Shown here one piece after another: positions 43,521 through 55,090 of a stretch of DNA of 64,000 bases. The notes below the pieces were generated by a model, which was not told the origin of the DNA, did no database searches, and was given only the letters and a program-made list of their open reading frames with translations. A program made the position numbers and the translations under genes. Source of the stretch: Oscheius dolichura (taxonomy: Eukaryota; Nematoda; Chromadorea; Rhabditida; Rhabditidae). Each line of letters begins with the position of its first letter. The stretch's first letter is position 1. The DNA is taken from assembly GCA_932521035.1 (NCBI GenBank), contig OW051495.1:9610001-9674000 (forward strand). The letters run 5' to 3'.

Positions 43521-46500
43521 TTAGATCTTTCTTGTCGCTACACCTTTGCCAATGACGATAATCTCCCTAAAATATCATCCCCGTCTGCTTATCTCTGCAA
43601 TAAAAACATACTTTTGAGTTGTTACGCCAATTTTTCGAGGCGAGGGTACGGGGCACGTCCAAATCATCAGATCTTCATTCTAAAGACGTTTCTAATTACG
43701 AAACAGATAGCTAACCGTACACTTGTCTGTTTAAAAGGCTGCCGAATTACCACAATACCGCTGATATCCAATGAAATTAGGAAGAAGTTGTCGTTGGTGG
43801 CGCAATAAGTGATGCCTAAACGAGACTTTTAATACTACAGTATAAAATAAAATACCTACCAATAATTTCACACTTGTGATATTGATCTATATAAAACCAA
43901 GGAGCCGCTTTTTCATTGGACAAAATAAAGTAAAGCCAGCCACACGGGTCTCCAACCATTAGCAAATGTTGAGATCCCCTAGGAAACGAGATAAAGATCG
44001 AAATTTTCCAGTTCTGCAAAGTCTTTCTTGTTGAACCACTTCTCTCCTAACCATTTGAACTTCTTGATTTCTAATTTGGGGGTACTGTGTTCTCCTGAGA
44101 AAGTTATCAACTCCCAGGGCAATGATATAGCTCTTCCCTCCGTGTGATGTAATAGATACCTGGATAACCAAAGTTAATGGGAGCCTTTGGGATACTTGCC
44201 GATTTTGTAGCCGTCGGAAATTTGGAAACTTTCTTTTGCTCGATCATGTCAGCCACCGATAATGTTTCTTCTTTTTTATTGTCCACCTTGAGCTCCATTA
44301 CCGAGCCGTCCTCCAAAAATACTATAAGATAGTGTAGCGGATCCTTAGCGAAAGTAACATTCTTCATACAATTGATCTTTTGTCCCATATTGTACGGGAT
44401 CATCGGCAGAACTTCTATTGAGAAAGAATTATCGGAATACGAATAGAATTACTTACGAGTGCGGGGGATGCTCGTCGCTATGTACAGATGTAGATCACCC
44501 TGGGAAGTACTGACTGCAATATAATCTCTAAATCTACAGCTATCTGTCACAGCTCCATTCAAGGTAAAATCAGTTACATACAGCTGTCCGTTCACTATAA
44601 AGGCAAATTTATAAGAATAATGGGAAGACAACTTACGGGATTTATTGTCTTGAGCCCAAATACAAAACTTTCCACTGGTGTCTCCTGTATATAAATATTC
44701 TTTCCCGTCTTTCAAGTCATTGCGGATCAAAAGGCTTGTTATTATTCCAGAGTGCCGGAATCCTTCGATCATTTCAGGTACAAGGAAGGCAAAATGATCT
44801 TCTTTCATCCCGTCTTTCTGGAAAATTGCAGTCTATTATATGTATAGAGTGATGCTCAGACTGTACGAGCTACAAAATAAATAGTGCACTTACATGGCAA
44901 TAGGAGACAATCAGCTGATAGTCTGTCACTCGAGTGCCGTCATGCTGTGGAACCTTGTCTTCAATTACAGTAAACGGAAGGCGGGAGTTCAATGTTTCGA
45001 CGGAGAAGATATGGTTGTATTGGGGAGATTTGTCAACGTTCATTGAGATCCGACAAACGTGTAGGGTATCCTAAAATACCACTTCAAAAAAACCGTTTCA
45101 GAAAGAAATGTATCGGAAGTATGAATACCCACCTGTTTAAAGCCAATCGCTAGTATTCCCTGGGAAGTCTCCATAAGAGAATGTCCTCTGCCGATAACCC
45201 CACTCAAGTCTTGCTGAGCAACGTCCATATATACTACTGGGCCTTCTCCAAGTCCTATAATTATCCTCGGCTTTATTTCTTTACTATCTTACGAAATTTC
45301 TTTGCAACCAGGTGGGCAATTCCTTTATGAGACAGCAGAATGCATTGTAAATTTCCAATGTGCTCTTTGCTCGCGATCATGGAAATGACGTGGCTGCCTC
45401 GTAGATCTACGGAGAAATTGCAAGACACCACATTCTCTTCCTAAAAATATTGCTAATTTGGCTTGCTAAGAACAAGATTTACCACAGAGTGGCCGCTTTT
45501 CCATTCTATAGAAAGCCCACCAAAAGATCCATCATCGTAGGCATACAGAACATCGAGCAGGTTTATGCTTGGTCGCTTCGGATCACTTTTTTCAATGCAA
45601 GTGGCCGCTACAATCCTGCACTCGACTATAATAGTCGCAAGAATATACATTCCATCGTTTTCTAAGTCGGAATGATATAATTTCTGAATAAAATCATATT
45701 CGATTGCCACTAAAAGTGGTACCGTAGCTTTAGACACCAATTGAATCAAGATGTATGACGGCATCAAAAAGACTTGATCTATGACGGCCCGCTTCCCAGT
45801 AGTGTGATCATCTACGGGAACATCGACAAGTTCTACATCGTGTCCTTTTAGGGTTGAAAAATCTAGAACAATAATCTTTTCGAGGAGAAGGGCAACTAGT
45901 GCTACCTGTGATATTGAGGAAGTATTCGTCCTCAGTATACGCAAAGATGATCTCCCGGTCGGGCACTCCGCTACAGGAGAGGTACTTCACTTTCATGTTC
46001 TCCCTTTGCCATTGTAAGTCAAGTTTCCTCTTTTTCATCTTGTGCTTCTTACACAATTTGAAAGCTCTAGTCCTGAAAAACTAACGGTCGATAAAGGATA
46101 TTCTGATGCATGCCCCAAGTTATGAAAATTTTCACTTACAATTTGTCATCCTTCAAGAAAAACCATCCAGCAATTGTTCTATAGCGACGCTCGCAGTTAA
46201 TTACACACGGAGGTGCAATATCACAGTTATCATATTGAGCCAGTTGAGTCACATCAAACCATTGTAGTTCGCCCATTTCCGTCCCAATAATCTGTAAAAA
46301 ATTGAATGAAAAGAGGGAAAGTAAACTAACGAATTTCGTCTGGCTAATGAACTCGATCAGGGTAATTTTATTGAAGCATAAACTTCTCCTTGCCCGATAT
46401 ATTTCCAGCTTTCCTTTGATAATCCGAAAGGCCGTCAGAGAACCATCCTAAAAAGAACACGAATCTTTGTCTAGACAACTAACTTACTCTGTCACCAGCG

Positions 46501-47575
46501 AGAATGTATTTCTCCTTGGCATTGATACTATCAATTGCTTCTATTTCAAAGCTGGCCTCGGAAATACGAGTGTACCGGCCTGGCAATTCTCTAAAATATT
46601 TCCTCTCGTACACCAAAAAGGGGCAAAAACTTACGTTTTGCAGTTCTTGTCTCTATAAGAAAGGATTGAACCGTTGTCATACAGAAGAAGAGTCATGTCA
46701 GAGCTTGTTAATTGGGTGATCTGCATTATCGAATTACTTCTGAAAGCGGAAGATTGCTCATATTTTACAGGAAAGGCAATAAAATCATTGAGACCAACTT
46801 ACGGTCCAGGTTCGATGATGGATATGAGAAGCATGTCTTTTATAGCAATCAGACGACCCTCGCTAGTCCCGAGGTACGTTCGAGCAGATCTTGTATACGC
46901 AGTTGTGACCTACAATGTCTAGTTAACATTAACTAAATATGACCTACCGTTTCCTCAGGGCGTAAAGGGAGACGAAATCTTTCTTTGGCTGCAATAACCG
47001 GCCTCCCATCTGACTGAACATCATAGGTCATCTTTTGTATTATTCCATCGGCAAAATAGACTTCGAATGAGGCTAGAGGAAAGCAGGTATGGAATGCACG
47101 GATGGACACGATCGGGCGACCCGTTGAGAGAACGTTCAGCTGGCAGACAGTGCCTCCTTCCATCAACTGATCAATAGGAATATGGGCAATGTAGCTGTCG
47201 CCCCAGATCAGAACAGCTTCTATAATCCGTATTTCTGGGACGAGAAGTATGGGCTCACTGTTGGACAGGTTGGCAGCTCCTCGAACGAAGGTAGCAGTAC
47301 CTTCGAACACACACAGCTGGGCTTCGAAGGTGGCAGACTCCATATGGGCTGGGCCTTCTTCCAAAAACCAATAAATGTAGGGTCCCGAGCCGAATATGAT
47401 CAGTGATATTGAATCTTCAGCAAATTTAAGTCGTTGTGTGAATGTCCACTCCAAAGAGGAGAATCTTGGCATTGCCTGAAGGTAGAGAGATGAGTTACCG
47501 GGAAAGAGGGAGGAAATATACCGTAGAATTAGAAGCTGCTACATCAGATTGAGGAGGATCGGCGTTTGGACTCAT
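43521..47575 (-). CDS. Large WD40-like multi-propeller protein (possibly WDR6/Rtt10-type)
   Basis: This is the only complete member of a family scattered over the window. Start is ATG 47575 (MSPNADPPQSDVAASNS), stop 43521; with about 15 introns of 40-60 nt I estimate roughly 1,050-1,100 residues. Repeated beta-blade motifs include FGSGPYIYWFLEEGP, QLCVFEGTATFVRG, LIWGDSYIAHIPIDQ, ARTYLGTSEGRLIAI, MTLLLYDNGSILSYRDKN, KYILAGDRDGSLTAFRI, YLYTGDTSGKFCIWAQDN, IAVSTSQGDLHLY, LIVFLEDGSVMELKVD, and a C terminus with WTCPVPSPRKIGV and GKGVATRKI. Size, three-propeller feel and the opening motif order recall WDR6, partner of the tRNA 2'-O-methyltransferase FTSJ1, but identity is too weak to be sure; other propeller scaffolds (DDB1/CPSF-like) are alternatives. 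Confidence 0.5.
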
Positions 47576-47639
47576 GATTGACACCTGAAATTTAAAAAGA
47601 TAAGCTTATCCACCCCTCCACTACGTAAAAATATGAACA

Positions 47640-48240
47640 CTTAGTTGAAGAACGAAACGAAGAAAGTATATAAAAGTTAATGAAGGGAAGGAGAAGCGCT
47701 TCTACCAAGGAAAGAAAGCAGGAAGAGCAATTTGCTTGCTCGTCGCTTTCTTGAACGCTTTTCCGCTTCGGTTAACAAGATGTTTTGTAAACATTTGAAA
47801 ATCCTAGGATCGGAAGGAAACTCCTTTGTAATTTCATGTGTTTTTCCAGCAAAATTCTGAAAGAAATCCTAAATCGGCAAAAGACTTAGAAAATACAGCG
47901 AATAGATGATTATTAGGGGCTTTGGGAGAGCGGGATGAAATAGAGACCAGCCATATGGCAAAGCACACAAAGCAAAAGGCGCCAACTTTTACAAGCTATC
48001 GGAGATAGGAGAGCCGAAAGAGCGGCTAGCCGCCAGCCAGGGGTCAGCCGCAGATGGCCAGACAAAGTAAACATGTTATGCAACCTGCAGCCCGCAATTT
48101 TACGTCAAATTAAAACTGTTGGGAATCGTCACATACAGCTTCAAAACACAATATAACGCACACTTTATATTCCAGAATTCAGAGAACATACTGTGCACTA
48201 GATAACAATAATAATAAGATCAAATAAACCCGGTACTATC
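47640..48240. other. No gene recognised
   Basis: Upstream region of the propeller gene and downstream of the next fragment. No open frame or repeat recognised. Confidence 0.4.
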
Positions 48241-48278
48241 ATCCCGTCTGAAAGTTGTCATCAGCCGATGGGAGCTTT

Positions 48279-49260
48279 CTAGAAGCTTTTTGTCGCTGCA
48301 CCCTTTCCAAGGACAATAACCTGCCTAAAATTACAGTTTTATCTATTCATCTCTGTAACACGAACATACCTTTCATCGGTAATCTTCACTTTTCGGGGCG
48401 ACGGTACAGGGGACGCCTAAATGACGAGATTCGCATTCTATAAGACGTTTCAAACTGTGAAACAATTAGCTAACTGTACCTAATGTATTAGTAAAAAGCT
48501 TTCGAATCATGACTACCCCGGTTATATCCAACGAAGCGAGGAAAACTTCGCCTTTGATTGAGTAAACCTTGATATCTAGAAAGAATTGTAAAAATTTTGT
48601 TTGTTCCCGCTACCAAAAGAGTAAAGTAAATGAGGAACTTACCAATTATTGTTTGTTTATCATAATGGTCAATAGAAAACCAAGTGACCGCTCGATCATC
48701 TGTCGAAATGAAGTAGAGCCGGCATCGATGATCTCCAACCAGTAGCCATTGTTGACCATCATTGATACTCTGGTTTGTAAACGAAACTTTCCAGTTCTGC
48801 AAATCATTTCTTTTTAAAACTACATTTCTCTTGGTACCATTTGAATTCCCTCGTTTCCATCTTGGGGTAGCTGTGCCCTTCTGAGGATGTCATCAGACAC
48901 CCAGGACAATGCCGTAATTCTCCCGCTAGAAAATTTTCGTCGCCACGTCTGTTCCAAATACGATAACTTACCAAAATTCAGTGTTTTAAACTCTTTCAAC
49001 AATAGAAATACTCACATTTTACAAGTAGTGATCTCAACATTGGAAGTTTTATTCAACTATGACACAAGAATCCGCTACCATGTGGAATACCTTTTAGAAA
49101 GGGGGAATCTATTCAGGAAATGGAATCAATGGATCCGTTTTGATCCAACAATCATCTGTACGCTTTGGATTTTTCGTGGTACTCCAAGATATGTGACCAT
49201 TCTTCGCCAGCCCTTCCACATCTTCAGTGCTATTGCTTAATCGAAGACCATTGCAGTTCA
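48279..49260 (-). pseudogene. Propeller-family 3' fragment
   Basis: Contains LPQDGNEGIQMVPREM, MQNWKVSFTNQSIND, WLLVGDHRCRLYFIST, WFSIDHYDKQTIIG and the C-terminal VIVLGKGAATKSF. These correspond to the last quarter of the full gene at 43.5-47.6 kb (LLMVGDPCGWLYFILS, VIGKGVATRKI). Upstream exons are missing, and a secreted-protein gene lies immediately upstream. Confidence 0.6.
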
Positions 49261-49306
49261 GTCCAGTTATTTCAAAAACCTTCTCTACCTAAATTGATAA
49301 AACTTA

Positions 49307-49887
49307 CTAAAATCCGGAAGAATCCCTCACCCGCTGCTTATTATGACATTTGAGCCATCCACAATAGTATCCAAGCTCTTCGGTGTTCGTTTCCAGTTTG
49401 TGACTGATGTATTTGCAGTCGAGATATCCGCCGGTTTGGGAGGAAACCCACTTGCCGGACCAGCTACGATCCAGTTTATTTACTCTAATTATGCAATCTT
49501 TTAGACTCTTTAGATAGGTTCAACTTACTTGCAGCAGTAGACCTTCTTCTTCGTAGGCAGGCAGGCGTCTCCAAACGACTCCTCCACGGAAGGAAACAGA
49601 GAGAAGGGGGCAAAGCGGCTGCTGGCTGATCGCTCTTGGGTCCAGCCGGAAGGACACCTCCCTCGACAAAGAGGGGCACGGCCATACCATTTACAACCCG
49701 AAGCCATTCGTGATTCATTGTAGACTGGCAAATTCTCTGCCTCTAGCGAGGTTAAACCTATAAAAAATCTTTTATGCAATTTCCTGTATTCATTATCTAT
49801 GATTCCATCGGTGCCGGGATTCACGAGGGCAAAAGTAGAGGTGGAGAACAGAGCAATGGCCAGGAGGAGACCACTGGGAGCCAACAT
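49307..49887 (-). CDS. Secreted cysteine-rich protein
   Basis: ATG 49887 opens a signal peptide (MLAPSGLLLAIALFSTSTFA) followed by a short propeptide with LHKR, then CKWYGRAPLCRGRCPSGW, DACLPTKKKVYCC. The frame can stop at 49525. A GTAAGT donor right at that point, however, joins in phase to a second exon ending at 49307 with WSGKWVSSQTGGYLDCKY and YYCGWLKCHNKQ, which adds cysteines, so I prefer the longer model (about 180 residues). The C-x-W … C … C … YCC spacing echoes the tiny secreted gene at 2.0-2.3 kb. KR after the propeptide is a likely processing site. Extracellular; function unknown. It sits inside a stretch of propeller-gene debris and may itself be an insertion there. Confidence 0.6.
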
Positions 49888-50349
49888 TGCTAAAGAATGG
49901 TGGGTTTCTTTTCTGTTTATTTTCTGATAAACACATATGACACCTACCGCTTGCGCTTCTCTTCCCGCTTCCAACTGCTTTTTTCGCTTTCCAGGAGACG
50001 AAGCAGAGTGGAATGCTGCTCTCCTCACCTCCTAAATTAATGAGGATTCCTTCTTTTTGCGCAAAAAGTGTAGAATTAAGAATGCCAGCAACAAAATGAA
50101 AGAGAGGAAATGCAAAATATGGGCCAGTCTGGCTGCTCGAGGAAAAGCAGAGAAAATTACACAAAGGCAGACAAAAGAACTGGAGGGCTGCCGGGTGCAT
50201 GATGATTGATCTTACCTCTGATCCAGTAAACCTCAAAGGGCCCTCTCCCAGCTCTGTTGGAATTCAACATGATTAGGAAGGAACAAATGACAATCGCAAT
50301 AATTTATACCTATCATACCCTACATCATGAAAAACTTCGAGGAGATCAC

Positions 50350-50505
50350 AGAAATCTCATGTTTATGAACACGGTCGACGTGAAAGCAAGCAACGTTTGA
50401 ATCATGAAACGCGATTAGATATACCCAACCTTGGGAGTCAGCTGCCATCAACAGTTACTGTACCGTTGGTCATTTGCTTGATGATAGATATTTTCCAACT
50501 CTAGA
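50350..50505 (-). pseudogene. Propeller-family fragment
   Basis: Nucleotide-level match to the exon at 33260-33370 (CATGTTTATGAACACGGTC) with the following 'VGD/ADSQGWVYLI'-type segment. A detached internal piece. Confidence 0.5.
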
Positions 50506-50564
50506 ATTGTATCCCTATTATTTAAAGCGCTACGGTGTCCGTTTGTGACTTGACATGTCGAAAT

Positions 50565-50665
50565 TTAATGGTGTAGTGGCTAAGAGGGCGGTCGCGCGGT
50601 CGGAGAAGTCGCGGATTCGATCCCCGCCGCTGTTAAACCTTTTTGCTTTTTTGTTTTGAGGTCCT
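50565..50665 (+). repeat. tRNA-derived SINE-like repeat
   Basis: TGTAGTGGCTAAGAGGGCGG (A-box region), B-box GGATTCGATCCCC, tail AACCTTTTTGCTTTTTTG. Same family as the copy at 11.7 kb. Confidence 0.6.
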
Positions 50666-50689
50666 AGATATTTCCTAAGTGTTCCTGAA

Positions 50690-50905
50690 GTATTTTTCGT
50701 TGCGGGACCCGTTCGCGGTGGGACCCCAACCCGCAGGGCTACGGTTCAGTTCCTCCTTCGACCAATTTCTTTTGTTTTGTCTGTTTAGCATTTTTGATTT
50801 GTTATAAAATGTTTTCGCTGTGGGACCCGATCGTGGCGGGACCCCCAATCGAGGGGTCGAAGGTTCGGTTCCCCCGTTGAGTAACTTCTTTTACTTTGTC
50901 TATTT
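50690..50905 (+). repeat. Two tandem repeat units with tRNA-like B-box
   Basis: Two units, near 50700 and 50820, share GGGACCC-(G/A)-TCG-GGCGGGACCCC-type sequence, a GGTTC(A/G)GTTCC B-box-like part and the tail TTTTGTCTGTTTAGC / TTTGTCTATTTAGCC. Possibly another SINE family in tandem. Confidence 0.45.
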
Positions 50906-50949
50906 AGCCATAACTTCAGTTGTTGAAGATGATAACACCGCTGACGAGG

Positions 50950-51480
50950 TCAGAGCAGGGCGGGCCGGGTGGACGCGGAATGAAAGATATTTGGAAGAGA
51001 AGGAAATTGAGGAGCACGTGAGAATGGAGGAAGAGACGAACGACAGCTCCCCTTACGAGTGATTATCCTTTTATCAATCACAACCGAGCAGAACGGACGC
51101 GGGGGGATCGGTAAGGTAGGAAGCACCAAGGGAGGGACGACGAGGTAGAGGGTATGGTGTGGACAGCAGAGATAGATAAACGGGTGAAGTGAAGAGAGCG
51201 AGAGAAGAAGGAACGCGCGCAAGGACGGGGGAGAGAGCAACTCGGTAGAACGGACTGTTCGGGAAGAGGAAAAGAGGAAGCGGGCAAAGGACTGCGAGAG
51301 TGGAACAAAGGGAGGAACGGGGAGGACGGAACGAGCGGAAGGGACTGGGCGGGGGAGGGGAGAAGGGCGGAAGGGACTGGACACGGAGAACGGGAAAGAA
51401 CCGGACGGGATGAGGGGGACTGGACTGGACGGGGAGAAGGGAAAAAGCGGACGGGGCTTCCAAGCGCGAGGTAAAACCAC
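50950..51480. repeat. Long polypurine (GA-rich) tract
   Basis: About 500 bp with the plus strand overwhelmingly G and A (for example GGGCGGGGGAGGGGAGAAGG). The minus-strand open frames here read as Ser/Pro/Phe-rich low-complexity sequence and are by-products of the base bias, not genes. Confidence 0.7.
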
Positions 51481-52183
51481 AGTTGGCGCAGCCAACGTCC
51501 AGCCGAAGAGGGGGGTCGAAACGGTTGGTTAACGTTGTAGGTAACGGCAAAGCGCATTAGACATTCTTCGAATATAGCGGTTAACGATAAGGAATCAGCA
51601 GTAAAGAAGACAATGATGGCGATAACTCTATCAACATCTCCAAAATATTTAAATAAACTGTTAACTCGAAATACAGGAAGGAGGAATTGAGGCAGGTAGG
51701 TGTCAGGCCAATATCCTCAGATAAGACTATGTAGAATTACCATATCAGAGAGCTTGAATGGATTAAACGAGTTAAAGTGATTCTTACCACCATTTTTAAA
51801 AGAAACAGGCGAATGAACTTCATTGTGTGTTTGGCAGCGAAGGAGCGAGACACAAGCAGGAGTAGCTGGTGCTGGGCCGGCGTACGTATTTCACCTGTTA
51901 GGTGCGAGTTAAGTCAATTTATATTCTGTTACTTGGTAGTGCTCAAGTGGTGAATACTGATTACACTTCTGCGGCATTTCCAGCCAATAGGAAGCAGGTC
52001 GACACCAACTTCGAATGCATTGTATGGTTAATTCCGACTATTGGTGAAGAGACAATAAAGCGACATGTTCGTAAAAGTTTATTGAAGAAAAGTAATTTAT
52101 TCCATATTATTCATAAACACGACAAATGTTACTTTTCGTAAGAGGAGGTAAACGAATGGATTTAAAAGCCAGCTCGGGCCCCT

Positions 52184-52430
52184 TCACTGTCTCCTTTTAA
52201 AACATCTACAGACGGATGAAATCAATTCAAAGATGGCCGTTCTATACGGCTTGATGATCATAATTGTAGCTAGCGTATTAAATAAGGGATAGAGTGCTAC
52301 TGGTATGGCACAAAAGGAGAACCCCAAATTTGGACGATCGTACATAGTAGAATCGGGCTTGTTCGATGAAAAGACAATTATCATTGCAGTACCGAACCAC
52401 GCGATTGGAAGATCCGTCATAATTACGGGT
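52184..52430 (-). pseudogene. Extra receptor last exon
   Basis: Encodes VIMTDLPIAWFGTAMIIV, LYPLFNTLATIMIIKPYRTA and CRCFKRRQ then a stop. Relative to the left-arm gene a deletion after CFKR shifts the frame. Its 5' edge joins MITE sequence, not an intron, so the rest of the gene is absent. Confidence 0.65.
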
Positions 52431-52439
52431 AAAATGGTA

Positions 52440-52666
52440 GTATGGTAGTAGGTTTAATATTTGGTGAAAAAGTTTCAAATTTCAATTTCTTTTATGTGGC
52501 TCTTTTTCCGTAAACCAGAAGAATAATCAGCAAAAAAATGATTGAAGACATGTGAAGCTATCGAAATAATGATCAAAAACGAAAATAATGCTCTGAAATT
52601 CAAATTCAAACGATTGGGGGCGTGGGCGCACTTGGGCGCACCCGGTCCCCCGACCAGACTGTTCCT
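52440..52666. mobile_element. Partial copy of the TTAA MITE
   Basis: Right end intact (…CCCCCGACCAGACTGTTCCT followed by TTAA). The interior is nearly identical to the 56.0-kb copy. The left terminal repeat is missing and the element runs directly into a receptor last exon. Confidence 0.7.
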
Positions 52667-54016
52667 TTAAAGAATCTACAGACGGATGAAATCAATTCAA
52701 AGATGGCCGTTCTATACGGCTTGATGATCATAATTGTAGCTAGGGTATTAAATAAGGGATAAAGGGCTATGGGGATTACAAAAAAGGTAAACCCCAAATT
52801 TGGATGATTGTACATTGTAGAATCGACCTCATTCGAAGAAAATACAAGTACCATTGCAATACCGAAACACGCTAATGGAAGATCCGTCATAATTACGGGT
52901 AAAAATGTCTGAAAGTATGAGTTTAAACGCTTATTGGGAAAAAAGTTTAACCTGGGTAAGAAGCATAGTTGTCAGCCGTGTTTGTAAAGAATAGTTCTCC
53001 TTTGACATGAGTCTAGATTCCTTCATAATTTTGCGATGAGTCAGATATGTTAGTGCGGCCAGTGAAAGAGGCAAAATAAATGCAGAAGATACCAATGGAA
53101 GTACTGAAATTTTCATCGTCGACGATAAATATAAACTTACTCATAACCCAGAAGTAAGAAGTTTCTGGACGAAAAAAAACGAAAGCATCGTGTTCCACGT
53201 CAAAGATTTCGAGAAGATGGCTGGCATTATGTCGCGTGACAAACTGGTGTAATCCCTGAAGTTTCACATTACGTACCGGTTTTTCACAGTCCGTTTCAAT
53301 CGAACAAGTACTGCGCTTCGGAGCCCTTTTGTACTTTATTCCCAGATTTTTCATTTTCCAAACACACGAAAAATTCGACCGTCAGATATTACGCGGCTGC
53401 TGAATATTTCCTGACCGGCTAATTTTTAATCCCAAGTCCGCCGGAGGCATACTTGTTTAGCAATAAATCATACTTGTTTTCCTTCAAAGAGTAGAATTGT
53501 ACCCACAGCAAAAGCAACCGATAAGATGGCAAGTTCAATAAATTGCAATAGGATAAATCTGTAGAAAGGATTAAAAGGAAAAATAAAGGGCTTACGGTAT
53601 ACCGTGGCTTAATTTTAAGATGAAATTGATTTTATAAGTAATACCATAGCGCACAACACATTCTTCAAGTACAGCCAATAGTGAAACGCCAATAGCAGCC
53701 AAAAATATATATAATGCGATTAGTCCACCATACTCCCCAAAATAGTTGTAAACGCTATTCGCTTTCACTAATGGTAGTGGAAAATATGTCTTCTGGATAT
53801 CGGAGCAAAACCCCCAGATGAGACTATGCGCTAGAATCGTATCAGAGATCTTAAAAGTTTACGAAATGCCTATAGAATTACCAGCATTTTTAAAAGAAAG
53901 GGGCTAATAAATTTCATCTTTTTCGGGGATTTGGTGAGAATGGCGTAGAAAAGCAATTGTGAAGGAACATCCATTAGAAGGGGGCCCACAGCAAAGCCAA
54001 GAGAAAGGACGTCCAT
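52606..54016 (-). CDS. 7TM chemoreceptor with MITE-derived C-terminal tail
   Basis: Inverted partner of the receptor at 27.8-29.2 kb. It runs from ATG 54016 (MDVLSLGFAVGPLLMDVPSQ) through TM3 GGLIALYIFLAAIGVSLLAV, loop FVTRHNASHLLEIFDVEHD, TM5 LPLVSSAFILPLSLAALTYL and TM6-TM7 ending KPYRTAIFELISSVCRFFK, with no internal stop. The normal basic C tail is then replaced: reading continues into the adjacent MITE and adds GTVWSGDRVRPSAPTPPIV before stopping at 52606. All transmembrane segments are intact, so a working receptor with an altered tail is possible; such tails normally govern trafficking and desensitisation. The long intron (about 53280-53470) contains the same dispersed repeat as the partner gene. 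Confidence 0.65.
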
Positions 54017-54329
54017 TTGTCCTAAAAGAGAAAGAAAGTCCAATAGCGAGGGAAGGAAAAACCAACGAGATTCTATGAATGATACTTTTCAGCTTCTACT
54101 CCAGGTGCTAATCATCATGCCTTTGTGAAAATGAAAAGCCAACTGCGGAGATGTAACCCGGAGCTGCTAGTTAATTTATTAACAATGGTAACAAGGAACA
54201 TTTATTTTGCTCTCTCAATTTTTGGGACCACGGTAACGACTAACTCCCAATTGATTCTCGGCGGTTGAATTCACTCCAATGCGACGTAGGTAGTTGTTCA
54301 CTTGCATATCTCCATAAAAAGTAGTCCAT

Positions 54330-55090
54330 CTGCCATCCGGCATCATTAGAGCATTTGAATTGGTTCCGTATTTCGGCTCTCCAGGCGTCCAGTTGGTATA
54401 GGACAGGCGATTTCCTCTGGTGTCCTACCAGATTCCATTTTGGTCACTGTAAGTTCCAAGCCACATTGTAGCAAAACCTTGGGCTGGAAAGATTTAACCA
54501 TTTTAAGAGTAAAAAATTGGAACAGACCTTTAAAAATCATATTAACATACGTATTATCAAATGAGTTTATAGGAAGAGCCAGTTCCACGTCGGGTAACTA
54601 TTAGACCAAATCGCGTTTGGTCGAATGGTTCCACATTTGGTCTAATGGTGCCACCTGGCTTTAAATTGCTCGTAAGGTGACTTTCACATCATTTTTTCGT
54701 CTCAAAATATGTTAACCTACCCGCATAACCCCCACCCCTCCTCCCAAGTAAAGGCTCCGAAGGAGACATGCCGCAGGCATGTCGCCGAGGAGCCACTAAG
54801 CAAGGGGTCCGGGGGGCGCAGCCCCCCGTTATTGTTCCCTTGGTGTCTCTCTACAAAATGATGTTAAACACGTAGAGACTATCAAACACCAAAGTAAATA
54901 TCAGTGCAACTTGGAAAATGAGTCGTAACTGCTATGAAAGTCAGCCTACGGGCAATTTAAAGTCAGGTGGCACTATTAGACCAAGCACTATTTGGTCTAA
55001 AGGTTACCCACCCCAGTTTCAAGCCAAGAGAACGGCAGCCAGATTTGCTAGAGTTCCATTGGACACCAACTTTAGACTCAAAATAGCACC
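54330..55090 (-). pseudogene. C-type lectin gene split by a MITE
   Basis: The N-terminal piece (about 55010-55090) encodes AILSLKLVSNGTLANLAAVL. The C-terminal piece (54346-54590) encodes TMWLGTYSDQNGIW, then TAG in place of the tyrosine codon, NWTPGEPKYGTNSNALMMPD, RWTTFYGDMQVNNYL. Between them lies a ~410-bp MITE. The lesions (stop codon, MITE) differ from the plus-strand copy at 25.5 kb (14-nt deletion), so the copies died independently. Confidence 0.65.
54594..55008. mobile_element. MITE with ~70-bp terminal inverted repeats
   Basis: Starts GGGTAACTATTAGACCAAAT; the right end reads as its reverse complement (GGGTAACCTTTAGACCAAAT). The inner part of the inverted repeat includes GTGCCACCTGGCTTTAAATT versus GTGCCACCTGACTTTAAATT. 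The interior has two short hairpins (GACATGCCGCAGGCATGTC; GGGGGGCGCAGCCCCCC). No coding capacity. It sits in the lectin pseudogene. Confidence 0.75.

Larger units (their letters stand above)
51640..54590 (-). repeat. Right arm of large inverted duplication
   Basis: Reverse-complement partner of about 25470-29710. It carries the lectin pseudogene, one receptor gene, a duplicated receptor last exon and the shared downstream sequence. Compared with the left arm it lacks receptor copy 1 and has a MITE. Confidence 0.8.

Noticed and set aside
43521..47575. Firm assignment as DDB1, CPSF1 or WDR6
   Set aside because: The blade motifs are generic and I could not run a profile search; kept as a propeller protein with WDR6 only as a suggestion.
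50950..51557. Three overlapping minus-strand open frames rich in Ser, Pro and Phe
   Set aside because: They arise from the polypurine strand bias; all three frames are open and low in complexity.
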